64,000 bases of DNA from Burkholderia sp. MS389 (lineage in GTDB: Bacteria; Pseudomonadota; Gammaproteobacteria; Burkholderiales; Burkholderiaceae): positions 1,798,001 to 1,862,000 of the forward strand of contig NZ_CP045995.1 in the NCBI RefSeq assembly GCF_016899425.1, written 5' to 3'. A program made the translations under genes and the position numbers. Below the pieces are notes generated by a model that ran no database searches, was not told the origin of the DNA, and was given only the letters and a program-made list of their open reading frames with translations. Positions 35,176-45,000 of the stretch are shown here, piece after piece. How positions within the stretch are numbered: the first letter of the stretch is position 1; every line of letters begins with the position of its first letter.

Positions 35176-36324
35176 TTACGCGTCGCGATAGAGAACGGCG
35201 ATTGCATCCGTATAGGCCGCGACGTTCTCGGGGTTGTAGATGCTGACCGAGTCGAGCACGTATTTCGATTTTCCGCGGTACTCGTCGAGGTTCGCGTCGT
35301 GCTCTGAAAATGCCTGCAAGAGTGCCCATCCCCCCTCCTGACAATTGAAGTCCGGATAGAAATACCCGGCCTTGCCGAGGAACGGCGAGTTGTGGATCAG
35401 CGGATAGTCGCCGTACAGCAACTCGTAATACAGGTAGTTCTGCGCGTTCTCCCACGTGTGCGACACCACCGCGTCGCCGTACGCGGCCATGAATTCGTAC
35501 ACCGCGTAGCGGCTTTCGAACGTCGTGATCCCGTGGTTCACGATGTCGAGGCTCTTCGCGAAGTGCACGAACGTCGGATGTTCCTTCAGGTGCAGCGTGT
35601 TGCATACGCGCACGAATTCGAGGAACGCCGGCTTCGCGCGATACGCTTCCTCGGTCACGAGCATCGGGATGATGCTGGTCTTCACCATGCAGATGTTCGG
35701 CTCGAACATCGTCACGCGCCACCGGGGCTTGCCGGGCTGATAGCCGAACGACAAACCGGCGCCGAGCGTCGCGCGCGCCTTGTCGAACAGCATCGGGTGC
35801 CAGATGTGCGGGACGATCGTGACCGGTGCGCGCAAGCCCGTCTGGTAGTAGTGCAGGCACGAGCGCTCGAATTCGGGAATCGTCCACACCGCGTCGTACG
35901 GCGCGCCCGAGAACAGGAAGCCTGACGGCTTGTCGAACATCGCGCGCTCGATGTCGATCACGTAGTCGTTGCCGACCCGCATCGTGACGACCTTGCCGCC
36001 GCGCTCGCGGAACGCGCGCAGGTAATCCGCGCCGAATTGCGCGCTCATTTCGATCAGCACGTCGCAGCGCTCGAGCGCTTCGTCCATCGACAGCAGCGGC
36101 ACGTTCCACTCGCCGAGCATCATCTGCGGATCGGCGACCTGTTCGCCGCCGTTGACCATCACGGCATCCGCGACGAGCGGCGACTGGCGCAGCAGCAGGA
36201 TCAGCAGCAGGCAGTTCTGGAAAATGCCGTTTTCCCACAGCGACTGGCCGGCGCCGCGCACGAACAGCGACACGCCGACGACGAGGCGTCCGCGGGCGCG
36301 AGATACTGGTCTGGTGGTCGCCAT
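35176..36324 (-). CDS. DUF2827 protein, putative glycosyltransferase-like
   Basis: A 382-residue protein homologous along its length to the protein at 37710-38861. Shared segments are VVGVSLF...GQSLWENGIFQN near the start, DVLIEMSAQ, DKPSGFLFSG, PHIWHPMLF, EPNICMVKTS, EHPTFVHFAKSLD, HTWENAQNYLYYELLYGDYPLIHNSPFLGKAGYFYPDF. The late segment resembles the nucleotide-sugar-binding region of GT-B enzymes, so a glycosyltransferase role is plausible but unproven. GGAGGAATAAACGG precedes the ATG. It lies downstream of the adhesin on the same strand, suggesting adhesin modification. Confidence 0.82.
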   Translation of the reverse strand: MATTRPVSRARGRLVVGVSLFVRGAGQSLWENGIFQNCLLLILLLRQSPLVADAVMVNGGEQVADPQMMLGEWNVPLLSMDEALERCDVLIEMSAQFGADYLRAFRERGGKVVTMRVGNDYVIDIERAMFDKPSGFLFSGAPYDAVWTIPEFERSCLHYYQTGLRAPVTIVPHIWHPMLFDKARATLGAGLSFGYQPGKPRWRVTMFEPNICMVKTSIIPMLVTEEAYRAKPAFLEFVRVCNTLHLKEHPTFVHFAKSLDIVNHGITTFESRYAVYEFMAAYGDAVVSHTWENAQNYLYYELLYGDYPLIHNSPFLGKAGYFYPDFNCQEGGWALLQAFSEHDANLDEYRGKSKYVLDSVSIYNPENVAAYTDAIAVLYRDA

Positions 36325-36389
36325 TTCCGTTTATTCCTCCAGGTTGAACCGCTGGGCGCTTGGCGCTTGAGAATTCCGATATCGACCAT

Positions 36390-37505
36390 TCACAAGTCGA
36401 CTCCCGATTTCATCGAGCGTGCCAATTCCTGGCCATTGATTCGACCGAGCATGGCAAAACACCGAAGCAGTCGCACTGATGATGTATTGTGTGTTTCCGC
36501 CTGTTTTTCCATCGCGTCCGTCAGGTAACTGCGCATACTCGTTGCGATAGCGGAACGCCTGCCATACAACGCGCTTGCAAGTCCGGCCGAAAAGGCACGC
36601 CTCGCGTCGCCGTGTATCTTTCTGTCCATGTGCGGATCGATCACCGCATTGGCGATACGCTCGAATTGCTGCATCGAGCGCCCTACCGATCCACCTGCGG
36701 ACTGCTCTGTCATTCTCAACCGGCTCGGCTTGCCAGTGTAGTAGCCTTGCACCCAGTGAGCCCCGGCCAGCGAGGCGGTGCGTAATGCGTCGGCGCTTTC
36801 TATTCCCTCCACCACCACCTGTGATGCCTGGTCTCGGGCACTAGTCACCAATTTCTTGAACTGCTCGAGATGTATCGCGTCGTATTCGCCCGTCGGTAAC
36901 ATTCGACCAGAAATCTTGATGATTTCGGGCGAAGAAATCACCGCGCGATTCTCCACGCTGAACCCGTCGCCAAAATCGTCCAGGGCGATACTGCAGCCGA
37001 TACGCCGCAGGTGCTCGACAAATACTCGACCTGTTACGGGTGACAACTGCGTAGTTTCGGTAATCTCCACCACAAGACGAGACGCTATGTCCGGTCTGCC
37101 TTCAAGCAGCCGAAGAACCGATGCCCATCCTCCGATCTCATTCGCACTTTGCGCGGAAATATTGACGCCCAATCGAATGTTGAAGTTCGACTCCAGGAAC
37201 TCGATGGCCATGCCAATGACATAGCGGTCCAGGAAGCGCATGAGTCCAAGCCGTTCCAGACTGGGAATAAACGCCGACGGATATGTGATCGGTTGATCGT
37301 CGGTGCCGCGAAGTCGCACCAGGCATTCGTGATACAAAACCCGTTCACCATCTTGTACGCTCAAGATCGGCTGAGCGCACAGCATCAATTGATCGCAAGC
37401 TGTCGCAGCCAGCACTACGGCGGCCGTTCTCAGGTCCGGCGTCCCGTAAGATCCTGTATCCCGTGCAAGGGCATATTGCACCATCGCCTTCGTGCAGTAG
37501 CTCAT
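36390..37505 (-). CDS. EAL-domain protein (c-di-GMP phosphodiesterase-like)
   Basis: A 371-residue cytoplasmic protein whose residues 40-262 form an EAL domain. The signature is YHECLVRL (Glu60; ECL instead of EAL). Other expected residues are Asn115 in VNIS, Glu147/Glu150 in EITE, Asp176-Asp177 in DDFG, Lys197 in IKIS, Glu233 in VEGIES and Gln253 in QGYYTGKP. Most metal and substrate ligands are present, so hydrolysis of c-di-GMP is possible. The usual KID reads KIS (Asp to Ser199), which could weaken or abolish activity. The C-terminal 110 residues match nothing I recognise. It lies within a broken DUF2827 copy, downstream of the adhesin. Confidence 0.85.
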   Translation of the reverse strand: MSYCTKAMVQYALARDTGSYGTPDLRTAAVVLAATACDQLMLCAQPILSVQDGERVLYHECLVRLRGTDDQPITYPSAFIPSLERLGLMRFLDRYVIGMAIEFLESNFNIRLGVNISAQSANEIGGWASVLRLLEGRPDIASRLVVEITETTQLSPVTGRVFVEHLRRIGCSIALDDFGDGFSVENRAVISSPEIIKISGRMLPTGEYDAIHLEQFKKLVTSARDQASQVVVEGIESADALRTASLAGAHWVQGYYTGKPSRLRMTEQSAGGSVGRSMQQFERIANAVIDPHMDRKIHGDARRAFSAGLASALYGRRSAIATSMRSYLTDAMEKQAETHNTSSVRLLRCFAMLGRINGQELARSMKSGVDL

Positions 37506-37569
37506 GTCGTCGTCATACACTCGGACGAAAAACGTGGCGTCCCGCGAACCTTGGCGAAAACCGGCACAG

Positions 37570-37713
37570 AAACCCGAGGCTCCGAAAAATCCTGTCGCCC
37601 CGCAGCCACGGGCCGGTGCGATGCATGAACGGCGATACACCGACGACGAAGCGCTCGCCCTCGCCGGGCGCTGGACGCACATGGGCGTCCGACACGCGTA
37701 TGGGCCGGTTCAT
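37570..37713 (-). pseudogene. Remnant of a third DUF2827 gene
   Basis: The frame starting with an ATG at 37713 overlaps the stop of the DUF2827 gene at 37710 by ATGA, as in a coupled operon. It reads GERFVVGVSPF, which aligns with the GRLVVGVSLF start of the gene at 36324, and the nucleotides then parallel the GQSLWENGIF segment with indels before similarity ends near 37570. The EAL gene follows at once. I read this as a DUF2827 copy that lost its body when the EAL gene arrived or by deletion. Confidence 0.6.
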
Positions 37714-38861
37714 GCGGCCAGGCGCTCAACGAACGCGTCCAGGTTGGCGGGGTTGTCGATCGAGACCGATCGCAGCAACCGGTCAGCTTTCGCGCGATAG
37801 TCGTCAAGCCGCTCGTCGTGATGCAGCCACGCTTCGAGCAGCGCCTGGCTGCCCGCGACGGAATCGAAGTCGGGGTAGTAGTAGCCGGCATCTCCGAGCA
37901 GCGTCGAATTGTGGATCAGCGGATAGCCGCCATATAACACGTCGTAGTACAGGTAGTTCTGCGGATTTTCCCAATGGTGCGACACGACGGCATCCGCATG
38001 GCGCGCCATGAAGCCCGGCAGGTCGGTGCGCGGTTCGAACGTCGCCTTATGTCGGCGTACGAGATCTAGGCTGTTCGCGAAATGCACGAAGGTAGAATGT
38101 GCCTTCATGTGTATCGAACTGACGACGAACAGATGCTGCACGGCCTCGGGATGCGCGCGGTAGAACTCGTCGCAAACAAGCATCGGGTAATGGCAGGACT
38201 TCACAACTGAGATGTTTGGTTCGAGCGTCGCGAGACACCACGCGCGGCGACCAGGCCGATAGCCGAACGTCATTCCTTCGCTCGCCAGCGCGGCAATACG
38301 GCGATCGAGAAAGTACGGCGACCAAAGATGCGGAATCGTATGGACCGGCGCGCGCGTGAGCGTGCGCAGCAGCGGCACGTCGATCTTTTGCGATTTTTCG
38401 AGTACCCACACTTCGTCGAACTGCGTGCCGTTGAAGATGTGTCCCGAAGGCTTCTCGAAGATCGGCGTTTCGGCGAGGCCACTGTACGTATGGCCGACGT
38501 AGCACGCGACGAGCTTCGTGCCGAGCGCCTTCACGTGCCTGAGCCATTCGGCCGGCAGTTGTGCACCCATCTCGATCACGACGTCGAGCTCATGCGCGAC
38601 GTCGACGGGTTTCACGAGCGGGATGTCGAGGCCGTCGAGGTCGAGACCGGCCGGCAGCGCGTTCGCGTCCCCGCCGTTCAGGAAATAGACGGGGCCGATG
38701 CGGTCCGAGTGCTTGAGCATCATCGCAAGGAACGCGATGTTCTGGTGAATGCCGTTTTCCCACAACGACTGGCCGTCGCGCGCAAACAGCGAGATGCCCA
38801 CACCTGGGCGCAGCCTTTTGCGATTGTGGTTGAGGGAACATCCGAGCGGAGAATGCCTCAT
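37710..38861 (-). CDS. DUF2827 protein, putative glycosyltransferase-like
   Basis: A 383-residue paralogue of the protein at 35176-36324, sharing GVGISLFARDGQSLWENGIHQN, ELDVVIEMGAQ, EKPSGHIFNGTQFDEVWVL, IPHLWSPYFL, LEPNISVVKS, AHSTFVHFANSLDLV and HHWENPQNYLYYDVLYGGYPLIHNSTLLGDAGYYYPDF. Two diverged copies in one operon could have different acceptors or sugars. It begins 144 bp downstream of the adhesin stop, beyond a strong hairpin, so it may have its own promoter or rely on read-through. The role is inferred from context only. Confidence 0.82.
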   Translation of the reverse strand: MRHSPLGCSLNHNRKRLRPGVGISLFARDGQSLWENGIHQNIAFLAMMLKHSDRIGPVYFLNGGDANALPAGLDLDGLDIPLVKPVDVAHELDVVIEMGAQLPAEWLRHVKALGTKLVACYVGHTYSGLAETPIFEKPSGHIFNGTQFDEVWVLEKSQKIDVPLLRTLTRAPVHTIPHLWSPYFLDRRIAALASEGMTFGYRPGRRAWCLATLEPNISVVKSCHYPMLVCDEFYRAHPEAVQHLFVVSSIHMKAHSTFVHFANSLDLVRRHKATFEPRTDLPGFMARHADAVVSHHWENPQNYLYYDVLYGGYPLIHNSTLLGDAGYYYPDFDSVAGSQALLEAWLHHDERLDDYRAKADRLLRSVSIDNPANLDAFVERLAA

Positions 38862-38952
38862 GGTTCCACCCGGAATGCGTGGCGTAGTTGAAAGCTATCC
38901 ATAAAACGCCCCACTTGACGAGGCAAAATTATTAGCGGTTGAGCAGGGAAAT

Positions 38953-38991
38953 CTCCGGGCGGATGCCGACAGGATCGGCATCCGCCCGGAG
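38953..38991 (-). terminator. Strong hairpin after the adhesin gene
   Basis: Perfect 17-bp arms (right arm TCGGCATCCGCCCGGAG, left arm its complement) with a 5-base loop start 15 bases after the adhesin stop. The following minus-strand bases are ATTTCCC, a poor T tract, so termination may be partial and allow read-through into DUF2827. Confidence 0.8.
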
Positions 38992-39005
38992 CTCAAATCA
39001 ACGCT

Positions 39006-42000
39006 TTACCATTGATATGAGACGCCAGCGCCATAAGTGCTGGCGCTCCCGCTGATCCCTACCCCGATCTTCGCTTTCAGGTTGTCGCTGAAGCGAACGG
39101 ATACCCCGAGCGCAGTCGCTGCATACCCTTGGTAACTCCCCCCTCCGATCCCCACCGCAATCGTCTTCCCGGGGTCGACTTCGGGAATCATGGTCAACGC
39201 GGTTGCCGCGGCGATCCCGGAGTAGGCACGACGTGCTACCTCATTGACGGTCGACTGGACACCCCACAACTGGTTCATGTTCGCTGCATCCGTTCCGTTG
39301 ATGCCAGGCGCCACGTTCGTCAACCGACGCTCATTGCCGGGCGATCCGAACGACACCGTGTTGGGCTGCGAAGCCACCGAACCCGCACCGATTGCCACGG
39401 CATTCGAAGCGCTCGCGACACTGCCCTGTCCTACCGCAGTCGTATTGGCTCCCGAAGCAGTCGATCCCTGGCCCAATGCAGTCGAGTTGTCTCCTGTCGC
39501 GGCTGCGGCCTGACCATCCGCCTTCGAGTTAGCGCCCGAGGCGATCGCGCCCTGCCCCTCTGCAGTCGAGTTTTGCCCGGATGCAACCGCGCCTTCACCC
39601 ACCGCGGTCGAGTTCGCTCCGGACGCGGATGCGCCTTGACCGACGGCCGTCGAGTTCGGTGCCGCGGTGGCCCCGGTGCCGATGGCGGTGCTACCGTCCG
39701 TCGTCTGGGTCTTGATCGACGTGAGGGGCGCCACTGCGGTTGAAAGCGATGCCAGGCTGTCGTTGGTTGTGGACAGTCCGGTCGAGAGCGACGTCACGTT
39801 ACTGTCGGTCGTGCTCAATCCCGTCGACAACGAGGTAATACTGCTGTTTGTCGAGCTGAGGCCGGTCGACGTTGACGTCGACAGCGACGCGACACTGCTG
39901 TTGGTCGTGCTCAGGCCCGTCGACAGTGAGCTGACGCCGGTGGATGCGGATGTCGAGAGTGACGCCACGTTGCTGTTCGTCGTGCTCAGCCCCGTCGACA
40001 GCGACGCGACGCTGCTCCCGGTTGCGCTAAGGCCGGTCGACAGCGAGCCAATGCCCGTCGACGTGGACGTCGACAACGATGCCAGGTTGCTGTTGGTCGC
40101 ACTCAATCCCGTCGACAGCGAGTTGACGGTTGTCGACGTCGAGGTCGACAACGACGCCACCGTGCTGTTGGTCGTGCTCAGGCCAGTCGACAACGAGCTG
40201 ATACCCGTCGAGGCCGAGGTCGACAGCGACGTCACCGTGCTGTCCGTCGTGCTCAGGCCAGTCGATAACGAGCTGATGCCCGTCGAGGCCGAGGTCGACA
40301 GCGACGTCACCGTGCTGTCCGTCGTGCTCAGGCCAGTCGACAACGAACTGATGCCCGTCGAGGTCGACGTCGACAGCGACGTCACCGTGCTGTCCGTCGT
40401 GCTCAGGCCAGTCGACAACGAACTGATGCCCGTCGAGGTCGACGTCGACAGCGACGTCACCGTGCTGTCCGTCGTGCTCAGGCCAGTCGACAACGAACTG
40501 ATGCCCGTCGAGGTCGACGTCGACAGCGACGTCACCGTGCTGTCCGTCGTGCTCAGGCCAGTTGACAACGAACTGATGCCCGTCGAGGTCGACGTCGACA
40601 GCGACGTCACCGTGCTATCCGTCGTGCTCAGGCCAGTCGACAACGAACTGATGCCCGTCGAGGCCGAGGTCGACAGCGACGTCACCGTGCTGTCCGTCGT
40701 GCTCAGGCCAGTTGACAACGAACTGATGCCCGTCGAGGCCGAGGTCGACAGCGACGTCACCGTGCTGTCCGTCGTGCTCAGGCTAGTCGACAACGAGCTG
40801 ATGCCCGTCGAGGTCGACGTCGACAGCGACGTCACCGTGCTGTCCGTCGTGCTCAGGCCAGTCGACAACGAGCTGATGCCCGTCGAGGTCGACGTCGACA
40901 GCGACGTCACCGTGCTATCCGTCGTGCTCAGGCCAGTTGACAACGAACTGATGCCCGTCGAGGTCGACGTCGACAGCGACGTCACCGTGCTATCCGTCGT
41001 GCTCAGGCCAGTTGACAACGAACTGATGCCCGTCGAGGTCGACGTCGACAGCGACGTCACCGTGCTATCCGTCGTGCTCAGGCCAGTTGACAACGAACTG
41101 ATGCCCGTCGAGGTCGACGTCGACAGCGACGTCACCGTGCTATCCGTCGTGCTCAGGCCAGTTGACAACGAACTGATACCCGTCGAGGCCGAGGTCGACA
41201 GCGACGTCACCGTACTGTCCGTCGTGCTCAGGCCAGTCGACAACGAGCTGATGCCCGTCGAGGTCGACGTCGACAGCGACGTCACCGTGCTATCCGTCGT
41301 GCTCAGACCGGTCGACAACGAACTGATGCCCGTCGAGGTCGACGTCGACAGCGAGCTGATCGAGCTATTGGCCGACGACAGGCCCGTCGACGCGGAAGTC
41401 GACAGAGATGCCACCGTGCTATCGGTCGAGCTCAGGCCAGTCGACAGCGAGTTGATGCCGGTCGAAGTCGACGTGGACAGCGAGCTGATCGAGCTATTGG
41501 CCGACGACAAGCCGGTCGACGTCGAGGTCGACAGCGACGTCACGGTGCTGTCGGTCGAGCTCAGGCCGGTCGACAGCGAGTTGATGCCGGTCGAAGTCGA
41601 CGTGGACAGCGCCGTGATCGAGCTGTTGGCCGACGACAGGCCCGTCGACGTGGAGGTCGACAGCGATGCCACCGTGCTGTCGGTCGTGCTCAACCCGGTC
41701 GACAACGAGCTGATGCCCGTCGAGGTCGACGTCGACAGCGACGTCACCGTGCTATCCGTCGTGCTCAGACCGGTCGACAACGAACTGATGCCCGTCGAGG
41801 TCGACGTCGACAGCGAGCTGATCGAGCTATTGGCCGACGACAGGCCCGTCGACGCGGAAGTCGACAGAGATGCCACCGTGCTATCGGTCGAGCTCAGGCC
41901 AGTCGACAGCGAGTTGATGCCGGTCGAAGTCGACGTGGACAGCGAGCTGATCGAGCTATTGGCCGACGACAAGCCGGTCGACGTCGAGGTCGACAGCGAC

Positions 42001-45000
42001 GTCACGGTGCTGTCGGTCGAGCTCAGGCCGGTCGACAGCGAGTTGATGCCGGTCGAAGTCGACGTGGACAGCGACGTGATCGAGCTGTTGGCCGACGACA
42101 GGCCCGTCGACGTGGAGGTCGACAGCGATGCCACCGTGCTGTCGGTCGTGCTCAACCCGGTCGACAACGAGCTGATGCCCGTCGAGGTCGACGTCGACAG
42201 CGACGTCACCGTGCTGTCGGTCGTGCTCAACCCGGTCGACAACGAGCTGATGCCCGTCGAGGTCGACGTCGACAACGACGTGATCGAGCTGGTCGCCGAC
42301 GAAAGGCCCGTTGACGCTGATGTCGACAGTGAACTCAACTGACTGTAGTTCACCGCGTCGGTTGGATTCACGCCTGCGGCGACGTTAGTCAATGTGACCG
42401 GCGTAGTCGCGCCGACACTACCCAACGTCACCGACGTATGCGCTGCGTTGTCATACTGCACAGAATTTGCTACGCCCGTCGACAGCGACGCTACCGAGCT
42501 ATTCGTCGCGCTCAGACCCGTCGACAGCGACGCTACCGAGCTATTCGTCGCGCTCAGACCCGTCGACAGCGACGTCACCGAGCTATTGGTCGAGCTCAGA
42601 CCCGTCGACAACGAGGTCACGCCGCTTTGAGCCGTGCTGATCCCCGTCGACGCCGACGTCGACAGCGAGGTCACCGTGCTATTCGTCGTGCTCAGACCCG
42701 TCGACAACGACGTCACTCCGCTTTGAGCCGTACTGATCCCCGTCGACGCCGACGTCGACAGCGACGTCACCGAGCTATTCGTCGAGCTTAGACCCGTCGA
42801 CAACGAGGTCACGCCGCTTTGAGCCGTGCTGATCCCCGTCGAGGCCGACGTCGACAGCGAGGTTACCGAGCTATTCGTCGCGCTCAGGCCCGTCGACAAC
42901 GACGTCACGCCGCTTTGAGCCGTGCTGATCCCCGTCGACGCCGACGTCGACAGCGAGGTCACCGTGCTATTCGTCGCGCTCAGGCCCGTCGACAACGACG
43001 TCACTCCGCTTTGAGCCGTACTGATCCCCGTCGACGCCGACGTCGACAGCGAGGTCACCGAGCTATTGGTCGAGCTCAGACCCGTCGACAACGAGGTCAC
43101 GCCGCTTTGAGCCGTGCTGATCCCCGTCGAGGCCGACGTCGACAGCGAGGTCACCGTGCTATTCGTCGCGCTCAGGCCCGTCGACAACGACGTCACTCCG
43201 CTTTGAGCCGTGCTGATCCCCGTCGACGCCGACGTCGACAGCGAGGTCACCGTGCTATTCGTCGCGCTCAGGCCCGTCGACAACGACGTCACTCCGCTTT
43301 GAGCCGTGCTGATCCCCGTCGACGCTGACGTCGAAAGCGAGGCCACGGAACTATTCGTCGAGCTCAGCCCCGTCGACAATGACGTCACTCCGCTTTGAGC
43401 CGTGCTGATCCCCGTCGACGCTGACGTCGAAAGCGAGGCCACCGAGCTATTCGTCGAGCTCAGACCGGTCGACAACGAAGTGACGCCACTTTGCGCGGTG
43501 CTGATCCCGGTGGAAGCCGACGTCGACAGCGACGCGACCGAGCTATTCGTCGAACTCAGGCCCGTCGACAACGACGTCACTCCGCTTTGAGCCGTGCTGA
43601 TCCCGGTCGAGGCCGACGTCGACAGCGAGGTCACCGTGCTATTCGTCGTGCTCAGACCCGTCGACAACGAGGTCACTCCGCTTTGCGCGGTACTGATCCC
43701 CGTCGACGCCGACGTCGACAGCGAGGTCACCGTGCTATTCGTCGTGCTCAGACCCGTCGACAACGAGGTCACTCCGCTTTGAGCCGTACTGATCCCCGTC
43801 GACGCCGACGTCGACAGCGAGGTCACCGAGCTATTGGTCGAGCTCAGACCCGTCGACAACGAGGTCACGCCGCTTTGAGCCGTGCTGATCCCCGTCGACG
43901 CCGACGTCGACAGCGAGGTCACCGTGCTATTCGTCGCGCTCAGGCCCGTCGACAACGACGTCACTCCGCTTTGAGCCGTGCTGATCCCCGTCGACGCCGA
44001 CGTCGACAGCGACGCGACCGAGCTATTCGTCGAACTCAGGCCCGTCGACAACGACGTCACTCCGCTTTGAGCCGTGCTGATCCCCGTCGAGGCCGACGTC
44101 GACAGCGAGGTCACCGTGCTATTCGTCGCGCTCAGGCCCGTCGACAACGACGTCACGCCGCTTTGAGCCGTGCTGATCCCCGTCGAGGCCGACGTCGACA
44201 GCGAGGTCACCGTGCTTTTGGTCGAACTCAGACTTGTCGACAACGAAGTGACGCCGCTTTGCGCGGTGCTGATCCCGGTGGAGGTTGACGTCGACAGCGA
44301 AGTCACGGAACTGTTGGTTGAACTGAGTCCCGTCGAGAGCGACGCAATTGAACTGCTTGCTGATACAGCACCGGCAGCTGCTGTAGACAGGCTTGTCACG
44401 CTCGACGCGACGGCAGTAATCGCTTGGTTCGTCGCATAAAGCTCCGATCCGTTAATCGCATCAGTGCTAGTTGACGATATCTGCCCTGCATTAACATTGG
44501 TGATGGTTCTTTCGGCACCAGGGGCACCTACGCTAACTACCGCGTTGCCGCCGCCCCCGGCAAAAGTATATAGGACACCGTTAATTGTTGTCCCGATCGG
44601 TGCAGTAACCAAAGCATCGGCTATCGACCCATTACCTAAAGCCACGGAGTTTATAGCTGCAGCGGTGGCCCCATAACCAATTGCCGTGCCACCGTCAACT
44701 GTCGAAACAGCATGCCCGCCAATTGCCGTGGCGTGCGTTTGGGCGGCGGTCGCGAACGCGCCAAGTGCGGTCGCATATAGATTCGAAGCGGTAGCGGCCC
44801 AACCAATGGCAACCGCCGGCCCCATGGTCCCAAGCACGTTCGAACCTGAATTCGCTGCCGCAGCTGAACCAATTGCAATGTCCCCAGCAGTCGATGCATT
44901 CGTGATCCCGCTATTGCCACCAATTGCGATCGCACCTGTTTGAGTGGCCGCTCCCAAGCCCGCCGAATATTGCGCCAGAACAGTATGCGGGGACGAAATC

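Noticed and set aside
39667..42342. 891-codon open frame antisense to the adhesin repeat region
   Set aside because: It is produced by the repetitive, stop-free complement of the stalk repeats; no start signal and no fold-like composition.
42555..44290. Regular 96-bp repeats considered as a CRISPR array
   Set aside because: Units are continuous coding repeats with no unique spacers, and no cas genes are present.
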